The translations under genes were made by a program, and so were the position numbers. The notes below the pieces were generated by a model, which worked only from the letters and a program-made list of their open reading frames with translations, was not told the origin of the DNA and searched no databases. 47,658 bases of DNA from NCBI GenBank assembly GCA_028869385.1, contig JAGWSR010000069.1:1-47658 (forward strand). Reading direction: 5' to 3'. Within the stretch, counting starts at the first letter, position 1. The number at the start of each line of letters is the position of its first letter. This document shows, in pieces, positions 40,994 to 47,658 of the stretch. The stretch is from a bacterium (GTDB taxonomy: Bacteria; Vulcanimicrobiota; Vulcanimicrobiia; Vulcanimicrobiales; Vulcanimicrobiaceae).

Positions 40994-43273
40994 ATGATCT
41001 CTGACCTCCGGCGCGTACCGCGCGCTCTGGTACGGTGCGCCGGCGCCCTGCTCGCTCTCGTAGCCGCGTTGATCCTTCTCGGCACGCCTGCCGCCCATTC
41101 GGCGGCCGCGCCCAAGATCGTCTCCGTGGACATCACGGGGAACCTGCACGTGCCGACGGCCACGATCATGCAAGCGATCCAGGCTCGCCCCGGCGAGACG
41201 TACGATCCGCAGATCGTGCAGGGCGACTTGCAGCACTTGAACGCGCTCGGCTACTTCGCCGACGTGGCGCCGCCGCTCGTGCGTGCGCGTCCGAACGGCG
41301 TCGCGATCACCTACCGCGTGGTCGAGAACCCGGTCATCTCCAAGATCAGCTTCACCGGCAACGCGCACGTGCCGACCGACACCCTGCTCGCGCTCATGGA
41401 TCTTTCCGTCGGACAGGTCTTCAACACGAATACCTTCCGCAACGACGTTCTCAAGATCAACAACTATTACGAGCGCATCGGATACGGCGGTCAGGTTCCG
41501 ACGCACGTCAAAGATATCAACCTCGATCCCAAGACCGGCGCGCTCGCGCTCACGATTCAAGAGGGCCTCACGGTCCGCCGCATCATCATCGGCGGCGACC
41601 CGCTGCTGCCGCCGCCGTACATCGCGAAGCAACTCGCCCTGAAGCCCGGCATGGAATATTCCGACGAGATGCGCGATAAAGACGCGCAGGCGCTGCGGAA
41701 GTTCTACGAGGACAAGCTCAAGGTCGAGCTCGGCAACTTCGAGGGCGGCATCGATCCGTCGTCGATCGACCTCAAGAACGGCACGGCCGACGTCAAGTAC
41801 AACGTGTACGTGGCGCGCATCGCCGCGGTGCAGATCGTCGGCAACACGCGCACGAAGGACCAAGTGATTCGTCGCGAGCTGCGCGTCGTGCCCGGCATGG
41901 TCGTCAACACCGCGTGGATCAAAGCCGACTACGAGCGCTTGAACGCGACGCAGTACTTCTCCAAGGTCGAACCCGATATCAAAGAAGGTCCCGACCCGAA
42001 GAAGCCGCAGGACGTGACGCTCGTGTGGCACGTCACCGAGCAGCGCACGGCGCAGGCCCAGGTCGGCTTCGGCTACTCGGGCGGTATCACGGGCCAGGGC
42101 CTCTACGGTACGCTCGGATACTCCGATAACAATCTTCACGGCACCGGCAACTCGGCGACCGTGCAGTTCCAGCGCGGCGCGCGCACCTACTCGACGCAGA
42201 TCGGGACGGTGATTCCGTACGTCGGCAGCACGCGGAAGTCGCAGCGTTACTCGCTCGGCGTCAACCTCTTCTCGAGCGGCTCGACGTACTACTATCCGGT
42301 GTACTCCGTCTCGCAGACGATCGTCGCGCCCGCGCCCGTGGTCGGCGGCACCCCGCTGCCGGTTCCGGTCACGCTCTACCCGAGCTCGAACTCCTCGCTC
42401 ATCGGCGGCATCGTCTCGACGAGCAGTTCGTCGGCGACCGGCGGTAACGTCACCATCGGCCGCCGCTTGAGCGACTACCTCACGCTCTCGGTCACTCCGA
42501 CGCTGCAGCGCGTGAAGTACTCGACGACGGTTCCATCGCCGTACTACTTCCAAGGTTCGCAGCCGAACGTGCTCACCGGCCCGACGCCGAATCCGCTGAC
42601 GTCGAACGTCAACTCGGTCAACGGATCCTTCGGTATCAGCGCGGGTTCGATCGCAAACGTGAACACGGGCCTCCCGTATCAGCTCAACACGCTGACCTTC
42701 GGGCTCGGCACGTCGCCGATCACGGTGGACGATCCGTATAATCCGCGTCACGGTTGGAAGGCGACCTTGAGCGAATTGATCTCGTCGTCGCACGTGCTTC
42801 GCTCGAGCTTCAACTTCACGCAGACGACGATCGACGTGGCGCGCTTCGTCCCCGTGCTGAAGACGGCCACCTTCGGCCTGCACGGCGTCGCCGATCTCTC
42901 GACTGGCGTCATTCCGCCGAGCTCGCTCTTCACGTTCTCGGATCAGCAGACGCGCGGCTACAACAACGTGTTCTACGGAACCGACGCGTTCTTCGGTCAG
43001 GCGGAGTTCCGCCAGCCGCTGACCGCGGATCGCAAATTGACCCTCGCGTTCTTCGTTGACGAACTGCGCTACCGCATTCGCGATGCGTCGCCGCTCGTCG
43101 ATCCGTACACCAACCGCATCGTCGGTTACCCCGGCGACTGGACGGTGCGCGGCGACGCCGGCTTCGGCTTGCGCTTCGACGTACCCCAACTCGGACTGCA
43201 CACGGTGCGCATCGACTTTGCCCGCGGCGCCGACGGCACCCACACGAGCTTCGGCATCGGCCAGAGCTTCTAA
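40994..43273 (+). CDS. bamA: Outer-membrane protein assembly factor BamA (Omp85)
   Basis: 759 aa from the ATG at 40994 (GAGGA about 13 nt upstream; the frame runs upstream into tamB without conserved sequence). Sec signal peptide (VRCAGALLALVAALILLGTP, then AHSA). Four POTRA domains can be seen by their openings: IVSVDITGNLHVPTATIMQA, ISKISFTGNAHVPTDTLLAL, VRRIIIGGDPLLPPPYIAKQ, IAAVQIVGNTRTKDQVIRRE; there may be a degenerate fifth. The barrel follows (QAQVGFGYSGGITGQGLYGT, to the end) and terminates in the aromatic C-terminal FGIGQSF. It inserts beta-barrel proteins into the outer membrane. Next come Skp-like chaperones, as in many diderms. Confidence 0.95.
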   Translation: MISDLRRVPRALVRCAGALLALVAALILLGTPAAHSAAAPKIVSVDITGNLHVPTATIMQAIQARPGETYDPQIVQGDLQHLNALGYFADVAPPLVRARPNGVAITYRVVENPVISKISFTGNAHVPTDTLLALMDLSVGQVFNTNTFRNDVLKINNYYERIGYGGQVPTHVKDINLDPKTGALALTIQEGLTVRRIIIGGDPLLPPPYIAKQLALKPGMEYSDEMRDKDAQALRKFYEDKLKVELGNFEGGIDPSSIDLKNGTADVKYNVYVARIAAVQIVGNTRTKDQVIRRELRVVPGMVVNTAWIKADYERLNATQYFSKVEPDIKEGPDPKKPQDVTLVWHVTEQRTAQAQVGFGYSGGITGQGLYGTLGYSDNNLHGTGNSATVQFQRGARTYSTQIGTVIPYVGSTRKSQRYSLGVNLFSSGSTYYYPVYSVSQTIVAPAPVVGGTPLPVPVTLYPSSNSSLIGGIVSTSSSSATGGNVTIGRRLSDYLTLSVTPTLQRVKYSTTVPSPYYFQGSQPNVLTGPTPNPLTSNVNSVNGSFGISAGSIANVNTGLPYQLNTLTFGLGTSPITVDDPYNPRHGWKATLSELISSSHVLRSSFNFTQTTIDVARFVPVLKTATFGLHGVADLSTGVIPPSSLFTFSDQQTRGYNNVFYGTDAFFGQAEFRQPLTADRKLTLAFFVDELRYRIRDASPLVDPYTNRIVGYPGDWTVRGDAGFGLRFDVPQLGLHTVRIDFARGADGTHTSFGIGQSF

Positions 43274-43294
43274 CCCAAGACCTGTAAGGACAGC

Positions 43295-44098
43295 ATGAAG
43301 AAACGTCTCATTTCGTTCCTCGTCGCGACGGTCGCGGCCGTCTCCCTCGTCGTACCGTCGGCGATCGCAGCCGACCTCACCGACGTCGGATTCCTCGACC
43401 AAGCGCAGCTCGCCAGCCTGCCGGTTTTCCAGCGGGCCCAGGGCCAACTCGCACAGTACCAGTCGCAGCTGCGTTCGCAGTACGACGGCCAGTACCGCGC
43501 GGCCAAGACCGACGCCGACAAGCAGCGCGTCGCGATGGCGTACCAGCAGGCGATGAGCGACAAGCAGCGCGAGCTGATCGGACCGCTCTACGCGCGCGCG
43601 CAGATGGCGATCGCGAACGTGGCGGATTCGAAGCATCTCTCGATCGTCGTGGACAAGCGCATCGTCGTGTACGGCGGACAGGACATCACGAAAGACGTCA
43701 TCTCGCTCGTGACGAGCAGCAAGGCGATCACGCCGCCCGCGACCGCGGCTCCGAGTTCGGAGATCGGCTTCGTGGATCAGACCGCGCTCGAAACGGCGCA
43801 GAAGGTCAAAGACGCTGCCGATCAACTCGCGAAGTACCAGGCCGACCAACAGAAGGTCTACGGCGAGAAGCTCAAAGGCGTGAAGGGCGACGTTGAAAAG
43901 CAGCAGATCATCGCCGACTACAACAAGGCGATGCAGGACAAGCGTAACCAGCTGCTCACCCCGCTGATCGACCAGACGAAGTCGGCCACGCAGACGATCG
44001 CGAAATCGAAGAATCTGCTGCTCGTGATCGACCGCGCCGACGTGGTCTACGGGGGCACGGACATCACGCAAGATGTCCAAAATGCGCTCGGCAAGTAA
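43295..44098 (+). CDS. Periplasmic Skp/OmpH-like chaperone with two tandem modules
   Basis: 267 aa. Signal peptide (KKRLISFLVATVAAVSLVVP, cleaved near AIAA). Two OmpH-like modules, about residues 27-135 and 150-265, each opening with GF(L/V)DQ, continuing as a Gln/Lys/Asp-rich coiled coil (QRAQGQLAQYQSQLRSQY; DAADQLAKYQADQQKVYG), and closing with the hallmark VVYGGQDITKDV or VVYGGTDITQDV. Skp holds unfolded outer-membrane proteins on the way to BamA. A normal Skp carries one module, so this is an internal duplication. Begins 21 nt after bamA. Confidence 0.88.
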   Translation: MKKRLISFLVATVAAVSLVVPSAIAADLTDVGFLDQAQLASLPVFQRAQGQLAQYQSQLRSQYDGQYRAAKTDADKQRVAMAYQQAMSDKQRELIGPLYARAQMAIANVADSKHLSIVVDKRIVVYGGQDITKDVISLVTSSKAITPPATAAPSSEIGFVDQTALETAQKVKDAADQLAKYQADQQKVYGEKLKGVKGDVEKQQIIADYNKAMQDKRNQLLTPLIDQTKSATQTIAKSKNLLLVIDRADVVYGGTDITQDVQNALGK

Positions 44099-45371
44099 GG
44101 CTGCGATCGTGGCCCTCGCGTGCGCGGCCGCCCTTGGCGGCTGCGCGCGCGTTGACGTGCATGCGCCGAACGTTCGCGGTATCGCGTACGTGCGCATGGA
44201 CGAGGTCATGAAGCACCATCCGCTCCACGCACAGCTCGCACAGCTGCAAGACTCGATCGCCGCGATCAACCTCGAGGCGACGCTTCCGCACGAGCCGCTC
44301 TCGGCCGCCCAGATCGCCGCGCAGACCAAAGATCTCAAGGCGCAGTTCAAGACGGCCGAGGATCGCGCGGGCAAGGCGATCGCCGCGCTGCAGCAGACGT
44401 ACGCGCAGAAAGAGCACGACGCCGACGTCGCCGCCGCGAAGGCGGCCGGCGTTGATCCCGCCGCGATCGGCATCGGGGCGGCGATGAGCGCGCAATCGCA
44501 AGCGCAGGCCGAGTCGGCGGCGCAGGCGGCCGCGCAGGGCTACGTGACCTATCAGCAGAGCGTCGTCGCGCAAGACGCGGAGGCGATGAAGGCCATCTCG
44601 GCACAGCTCTCCAAGCAGGCCGACCAAAAGTTGCGCGCGCGCGTCGAGCAGTACCAGCAAGACGAAAGCGATCTCTCGCTGCGTCTCGCGCAGCAAGATG
44701 CGCCCGAGCGTATCGCGCTGAAGACCAAGCTCAATAATCTCGCGCTCGATCCCGCCGCGCGCAAGAGCGTGCAATCGCAGATCTCCGCGATCGACAAGAA
44801 AGAGAGCGCTCAGGTGAGCGCGCTGCACGCCCAGCACGAAAAGGCGCTCGACGCCTATCGCGCCCAGGTCGCCAAAGAGACGAACGCCGAGATCGCCAAG
44901 CAGACGGCCGCGATTCGCGACGAGAGCGCGGCGAAGATCAACGCTCGACGGGTCGCCGTCGGCGCACAGTTGCGCAGCCTCGGCGGCCCCCCGGTCCCGA
45001 CGCAGAGCATCCCGCCGCAACTCGCGAAATCGCTCGGTCAGATTCACCAGCAGCTGATCGCGCAGTACCAAACCGACGCGCAGAAGATCGCAAGCGACTT
45101 CAGCGCCACGCAAGACGACCTCAACCGGCAGTTCGAGGCGCTTCACGGCGCCGACGTCGGCGCGACCGGCGCCGCCGCGAAGGAACTCAAGGATCTGCAA
45201 CAGCGCCACGATGCGCTGCAGCAGCAGATGATCGCCCAGATTCAGAGCGAAGCCAAACGCATCGCTTCCGAAATGGGATTCTCCGTTGTGTTGGATAGCG
45301 TCGACGCCGCCCCCGGCGGTTACGACCTTACCAACGACCTCATCCACGACGTCGAAAGTCTACACGAGTGA
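44073..45371 (+). CDS. Coiled-coil lipoprotein, Skp/OmpH-related, Ala/Gln-rich
   Basis: 432 aa from the ATG at 44073 (an ATG at 44082 is possible), overlapping the preceding gene by 26 nt. Lipoprotein signal KAAIVALACAAALGGC. The mature protein is almost wholly helical and rich in Ala, Gln and Lys: RMDEVMKHHPLHAQLAQLQD, then long heptad stretches (SQAQAESAAQAAAQGYVTYQ; ARVEQYQQDESDLSLRLAQQ; DLQQRHDALQQQMIAQIQSE). It ends VVLDSVDAAPGGYDLTNDLI, a worn form of the neighbours' YGG-DIT motif. A membrane-tethered, elongated Skp relative is the best guess. Confidence 0.8.
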   Translation: MSKMRSASKAAIVALACAAALGGCARVDVHAPNVRGIAYVRMDEVMKHHPLHAQLAQLQDSIAAINLEATLPHEPLSAAQIAAQTKDLKAQFKTAEDRAGKAIAALQQTYAQKEHDADVAAAKAAGVDPAAIGIGAAMSAQSQAQAESAAQAAAQGYVTYQQSVVAQDAEAMKAISAQLSKQADQKLRARVEQYQQDESDLSLRLAQQDAPERIALKTKLNNLALDPAARKSVQSQISAIDKKESAQVSALHAQHEKALDAYRAQVAKETNAEIAKQTAAIRDESAAKINARRVAVGAQLRSLGGPPVPTQSIPPQLAKSLGQIHQQLIAQYQTDAQKIASDFSATQDDLNRQFEALHGADVGATGAAAKELKDLQQRHDALQQQMIAQIQSEAKRIASEMGFSVVLDSVDAAPGGYDLTNDLIHDVESLHE

Positions 45372-45769
45372 AAAAACAACTACTGATCGCAACCCTCGCC
45401 GCAACGGTTCTCGCCGGCTGCGCGAACTCGAGCCCCATCGGTCTCGTTGACGTGAATCGCATCGTCACCAACTGGCCGGTCTACCAGCAGTACCAGCAGC
45501 AGCTCTTCGTCGATCAGCAAACGATCGCTCAGAGCCATACGTCGACCGCGGCGAAGGCCGCGCAAGAGCAGGCGCTCGAGAAGAAGTATGCCGGTATCAC
45601 GCAGCAGCTCACCGAGCAGATTCGCGACGCCGCGACCAAGGTGGCGGCGAGCAAGAATCTCAAGCTCATCGTCACCAAAGAGGGTGTGGGCTACGGCGGC
45701 ATCGACATCACGCCCGACGTCGAGAAGCTGATGAACATCACCGAGAAGGCGACGCCGTCGCCCAAGTAA
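45368..45769 (+). CDS. Small Skp/OmpH-like lipoprotein
   Basis: 133 aa, GTG start overlapping the preceding stop (GTGA). KKQLLIATLAATVLAGC is a lipoprotein signal with lipobox cysteine. One OmpH-like module: GLVDVNRIVTNWPVYQQYQQ, a Gln-rich coiled coil, then KVAASKNLKLIVTKEGVGYG and GIDITPDVEKLM. The length is close to a normal single-module Skp but it is lipid-anchored rather than soluble. The third chaperone-like gene in a row between bamA and lpxD. Confidence 0.87.
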   Translation: MKKQLLIATLAATVLAGCANSSPIGLVDVNRIVTNWPVYQQYQQQLFVDQQTIAQSHTSTAAKAAQEQALEKKYAGITQQLTEQIRDAATKVAASKNLKLIVTKEGVGYGGIDITPDVEKLMNITEKATPSPK

Positions 45770-45774
45770 GCGCG

Positions 45775-46800
45775 ATGCTCGGAACGCTCGGAGAACTCCA
45801 CGCGCGCGTCGGCGGTCGTCTCGTCGGGGACGGGACGGTCAAAATCGAGCGCGTCAGCGCGATCGACGACGCAAGCGCCGAGGCGCTCACATTCGCGACC
45901 GACGATCGGTACCTGGCGGCGGCCCTCGCGGGCAACGCCGGTGCCGTGCTCGTCGATGCGAGCGTGGCGATTCCCGATGCGCCCGCCAAGCCGCTGCTCG
46001 TGGTGGAGAACGCGCGTGCCGTCCTCGCGACGCTGCTCGCTTCGCTCAAACCGCCGCGTCCGCGCGGGCCGTTCCGCCATCCGAGCGCCGTCATCGAAGA
46101 CGGCGCGCAGGTTGCCGACGACGTGTATCTCGGCGCGCAGGCGTACGTGGCGGCCGGAGCGGTCGTCGGTCGCGGCTGCACGCTCGGCGTCGGCGCATAC
46201 GTCGGCGCGCACGCGACGATCGGCGACGAGTCGTGGCTGCATCCGCGCGCGACCGTGCACGAGCGCTGCGAGGTCGGCAAGCGCGTGGTGCTCCACACCG
46301 GCGCGGTCATCGGCAGCGAAGGCTTCGGCTGGGCGTTCATCGACGGGCGACTCGAGCGCATTCCGCAAGTCGGCAACGTGGTGCTCGGCGACGACGTCGA
46401 GATCGGCGCGAACACGTGCGTGGATCGCGCGCAGACCGGCAGCACGACGATCGGTGAGGGCACCAAGCTCGACAACCTCGTGCAGATCGGCCACAACTGC
46501 CGCATCGGCAAACATTGCGCGATCGCCGCGCAGACGGGCCTCGCCGGTTCGACCAGCATCGGCGATTACGTGAAGATCGCGGGGCAAGTCGGCACGCGCG
46601 GTCACATGCATATCGGCTCCCGTTCGACCGTCGCCGGACAGTCGGGCGTGTGGGGCGACGTGGCGGACGGTGCGATGGTCTCCGGGAATCCGGCGCGCGA
46701 CCATCGCGAGACGCTGCGTACGGAGGTCATGCTCCGAAAATTGCCAAAGGTCATCGCTCGTGTGGATGCCTTGGAGCGCGAGCGAAACGCGCAATCGTAG
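45775..46800 (+). CDS. lpxD: UDP-3-O-acylglucosamine N-acyltransferase
   Basis: 341 aa. Adds the second acyl chain in lipid A synthesis. The N-terminal uridine-binding domain (LTFATDDRYLAAALAGNAGA) is followed by a left-handed beta-helix of hexapeptide repeats (VIEDGAQVADDVYLGAQAYV; TIGEGTKLDNLVQIGHNCRI) with the catalytic histidine in QIGHNCRIG, then IAGQVGTRGHMHIGSRSTVA and the helical C-terminus (MLRKLPKVIARVDALERE). Starts 5 nt after the Skp-like lipoprotein gene. Confidence 0.97.
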   Translation: MLGTLGELHARVGGRLVGDGTVKIERVSAIDDASAEALTFATDDRYLAAALAGNAGAVLVDASVAIPDAPAKPLLVVENARAVLATLLASLKPPRPRGPFRHPSAVIEDGAQVADDVYLGAQAYVAAGAVVGRGCTLGVGAYVGAHATIGDESWLHPRATVHERCEVGKRVVLHTGAVIGSEGFGWAFIDGRLERIPQVGNVVLGDDVEIGANTCVDRAQTGSTTIGEGTKLDNLVQIGHNCRIGKHCAIAAQTGLAGSTSIGDYVKIAGQVGTRGHMHIGSRSTVAGQSGVWGDVADGAMVSGNPARDHRETLRTEVMLRKLPKVIARVDALERERNAQS

Positions 46801-46809
46801 CGCGAACGC

Positions 46810-47616
46810 ATGAACGCCGCGACCCTCTCCGCCCCGATTCGTTTCGAAGGCGTCGGACTGCATACCGGCGCCGATGCGCGCATGGAGTTGCGCCCCGCCG
46901 ATCCCGGCACCGGGATCGTCTTCGTTCTCGACGGCGTGCGCGTTCCCGCGTTGGCCGATTTCGCGCAAGAGTCTCCGCTCGCGACGGTTCTCGCGCGCGA
47001 CGGCAAGAGCGTCACCACCATCGAACACGCGCTTTCGGCGCTGCTCGCGATGGGCGTGAGCGACGTCGAGATCGCGCTCGATGGACCGGAGGCGCCGATC
47101 CTCGACGGGAGCGCGCGCCCGTACGTCGAGGCGATCGCGACCACCGGCCTGCGCGAGTCGCCGCACGCGCGCCCCGTGCTCGAAGTGACGGCGCCCATCG
47201 AATTGCGCGACGGCGATCGTGCCGTGATCGTGATGCCGTCCGATGCGTTCCGCGTGCGCTTCGTCGGCGACTATCCCGCGCCGATCGGCACGCACTACAT
47301 CGACATCGCGATCGATCCGGAGCGCTACCGAACCGAGATCGCGTCGGCGCGCACGTTTACGTTTCTGCGCGACGTTGAAGCGATGCGCGCGCGCGGGCTC
47401 GCGCGCGGCGGAAGTCTGGAGAATGCGCTCGTCTACGACGAAGACGGGCCGATGCAACCGCTGCAATGGCCGAACGAGGTCGTGCGGCACAAAGTGCTCG
47501 ACTTGATCGGGGATCTCGCGCTCGTCGGCGCCTATCCGCGCTGCGAGGTGATCGCGATCAAGAGCGGGCACGCGCTGCATACGCGCGTCGCGCGTGAATT
47601 GAGGAAACGTGGCTGA
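46810..47616 (+). CDS. lpxC: UDP-3-O-acyl-N-acetylglucosamine deacetylase
   Basis: 268 aa. The zinc-dependent committed step of lipid A synthesis. FEGVGLHTGADARMELRPAD, the first zinc histidine in TTIEHALSALLAMG, then DVEIALDGPEAPILDGSARP, SARTFTFLRDVEAMRARGLA, the zinc and acid motif VVRHKVLDLIGDLALVG and the last histidine in SGHALHTRVAR. All expected zinc ligands are present. It is shorter than the roughly 300-aa proteobacterial enzymes. Begins 9 nt after lpxD and overlaps fabZ by 8 nt. Confidence 0.97.
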   Translation: MNAATLSAPIRFEGVGLHTGADARMELRPADPGTGIVFVLDGVRVPALADFAQESPLATVLARDGKSVTTIEHALSALLAMGVSDVEIALDGPEAPILDGSARPYVEAIATTGLRESPHARPVLEVTAPIELRDGDRAVIVMPSDAFRVRFVGDYPAPIGTHYIDIAIDPERYRTEIASARTFTFLRDVEAMRARGLARGGSLENALVYDEDGPMQPLQWPNEVVRHKVLDLIGDLALVGAYPRCEVIAIKSGHALHTRVARELRKRG

Positions 47617-47658
47617 ACTCGACATCCGGCAGATCATGGAGATCCTGCCGCACCGCTA
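47609..47658 (+). CDS. fabZ: 3-hydroxyacyl-ACP dehydratase FabZ, 5' part only
   Basis: A GTG at 47609, with GAGGAAAC immediately upstream, opens AELDIRQIMEILPHRY. The IMEILPHRY stretch is the diagnostic N-terminus of FabZ, which removes water from 3-hydroxyacyl-ACP in fatty acid synthesis. The window ends after 16 full codons. lpxC-fabZ overlap fits the lpxD-lpxC-fabZ order of lipid A clusters. Confidence 0.85.
   Translation, partial: MAELDIRQIMEILPHR

Noticed and set aside
40892-44473. 1,193-codon minus-strand open frame opposite bamA and the Skp-like genes
   Set aside because: Antisense shadow; both overlapped plus-strand genes are unmistakable.

Overview
This window is the replication-origin region of a high-GC (about two thirds G+C by eye), diderm, LPS-making bacterium. 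The evidence for two membranes is a BamA-type Omp85 barrel, a TamB-type protein, Skp/OmpH-like chaperones and lpxD-lpxC-fabZ. Gene order (cca-parA-parB, rsmG-mnmG, mnmE, khpB-yidC-yidD-rnpA-rpmH | dnaA-dnaN-recF-dciA-gyrB) is the classical chromosomal oriC neighbourhood. Protein character, leaderless-type promoters and the envelope cluster downstream of gyrB remind me of the Eremiobacterota (WPS-2) and related Terrabacteria-side diderms. That placement is inference only and no database was searched.

Layout. 1-7112 (minus): an unrecognised operon of two paralogous giant Ig-like-repeat proteins (about 1,080 aa each, no signal peptide), interleaved with a small membrane-anchored helical-repeat protein and followed by a second small membrane protein that runs off the window. 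7177-12257: accessory genes (PLP aminotransferase, family-5 solute-binding lipoprotein, Gly/Ser/Thr-rich lipoprotein, LprI-like protein, small secreted protein). 12345-13533: trpS with what looks like a complete attenuator: promoter, a 13-residue leader peptide with tandem Trp codons, and a terminator. 13530-18146 (minus): a tightly overlapped operon cca-parA-parB-small membrane protein-thiE-thiD. 18147-19895: a repeat-rich, convergent zone with two parS-like sites and a C26 hydrolase gene. 19896-28247 (minus): rsmG, mnmG, hdeD-like, mnmE, a second solute-binding lipoprotein, khpB, yidC, yidD, rnpA, rpmH.

28248-28684 and 30062-30375 hold DnaA-box-like sequences on both sides of dnaA, so the origin is probably here. 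Genes diverge from this point, as expected for co-direction with replication forks. 30376-35631 (plus): dnaN, a repeat block, recF, dciA-like, gyrB. 35679-47658 (plus): an outer-membrane biogenesis cluster: tamB-like giant, bamA, three Skp/OmpH-like genes (four modules), lpxD, lpxC and the first codons of fabZ.

A dispersed repeat family (core CACCCTGAGC-N-TGTCGAAGGG and its reverse complement) recurs at the window start, around 18.2-19.9 kb and at 31.5-31.7 kb. It carries tandem tails of 21-22 or 40-44 bp, and at the window start it lies inside an open reading frame. No tRNA or rRNA gene, CRISPR array, transposase or prophage was seen.
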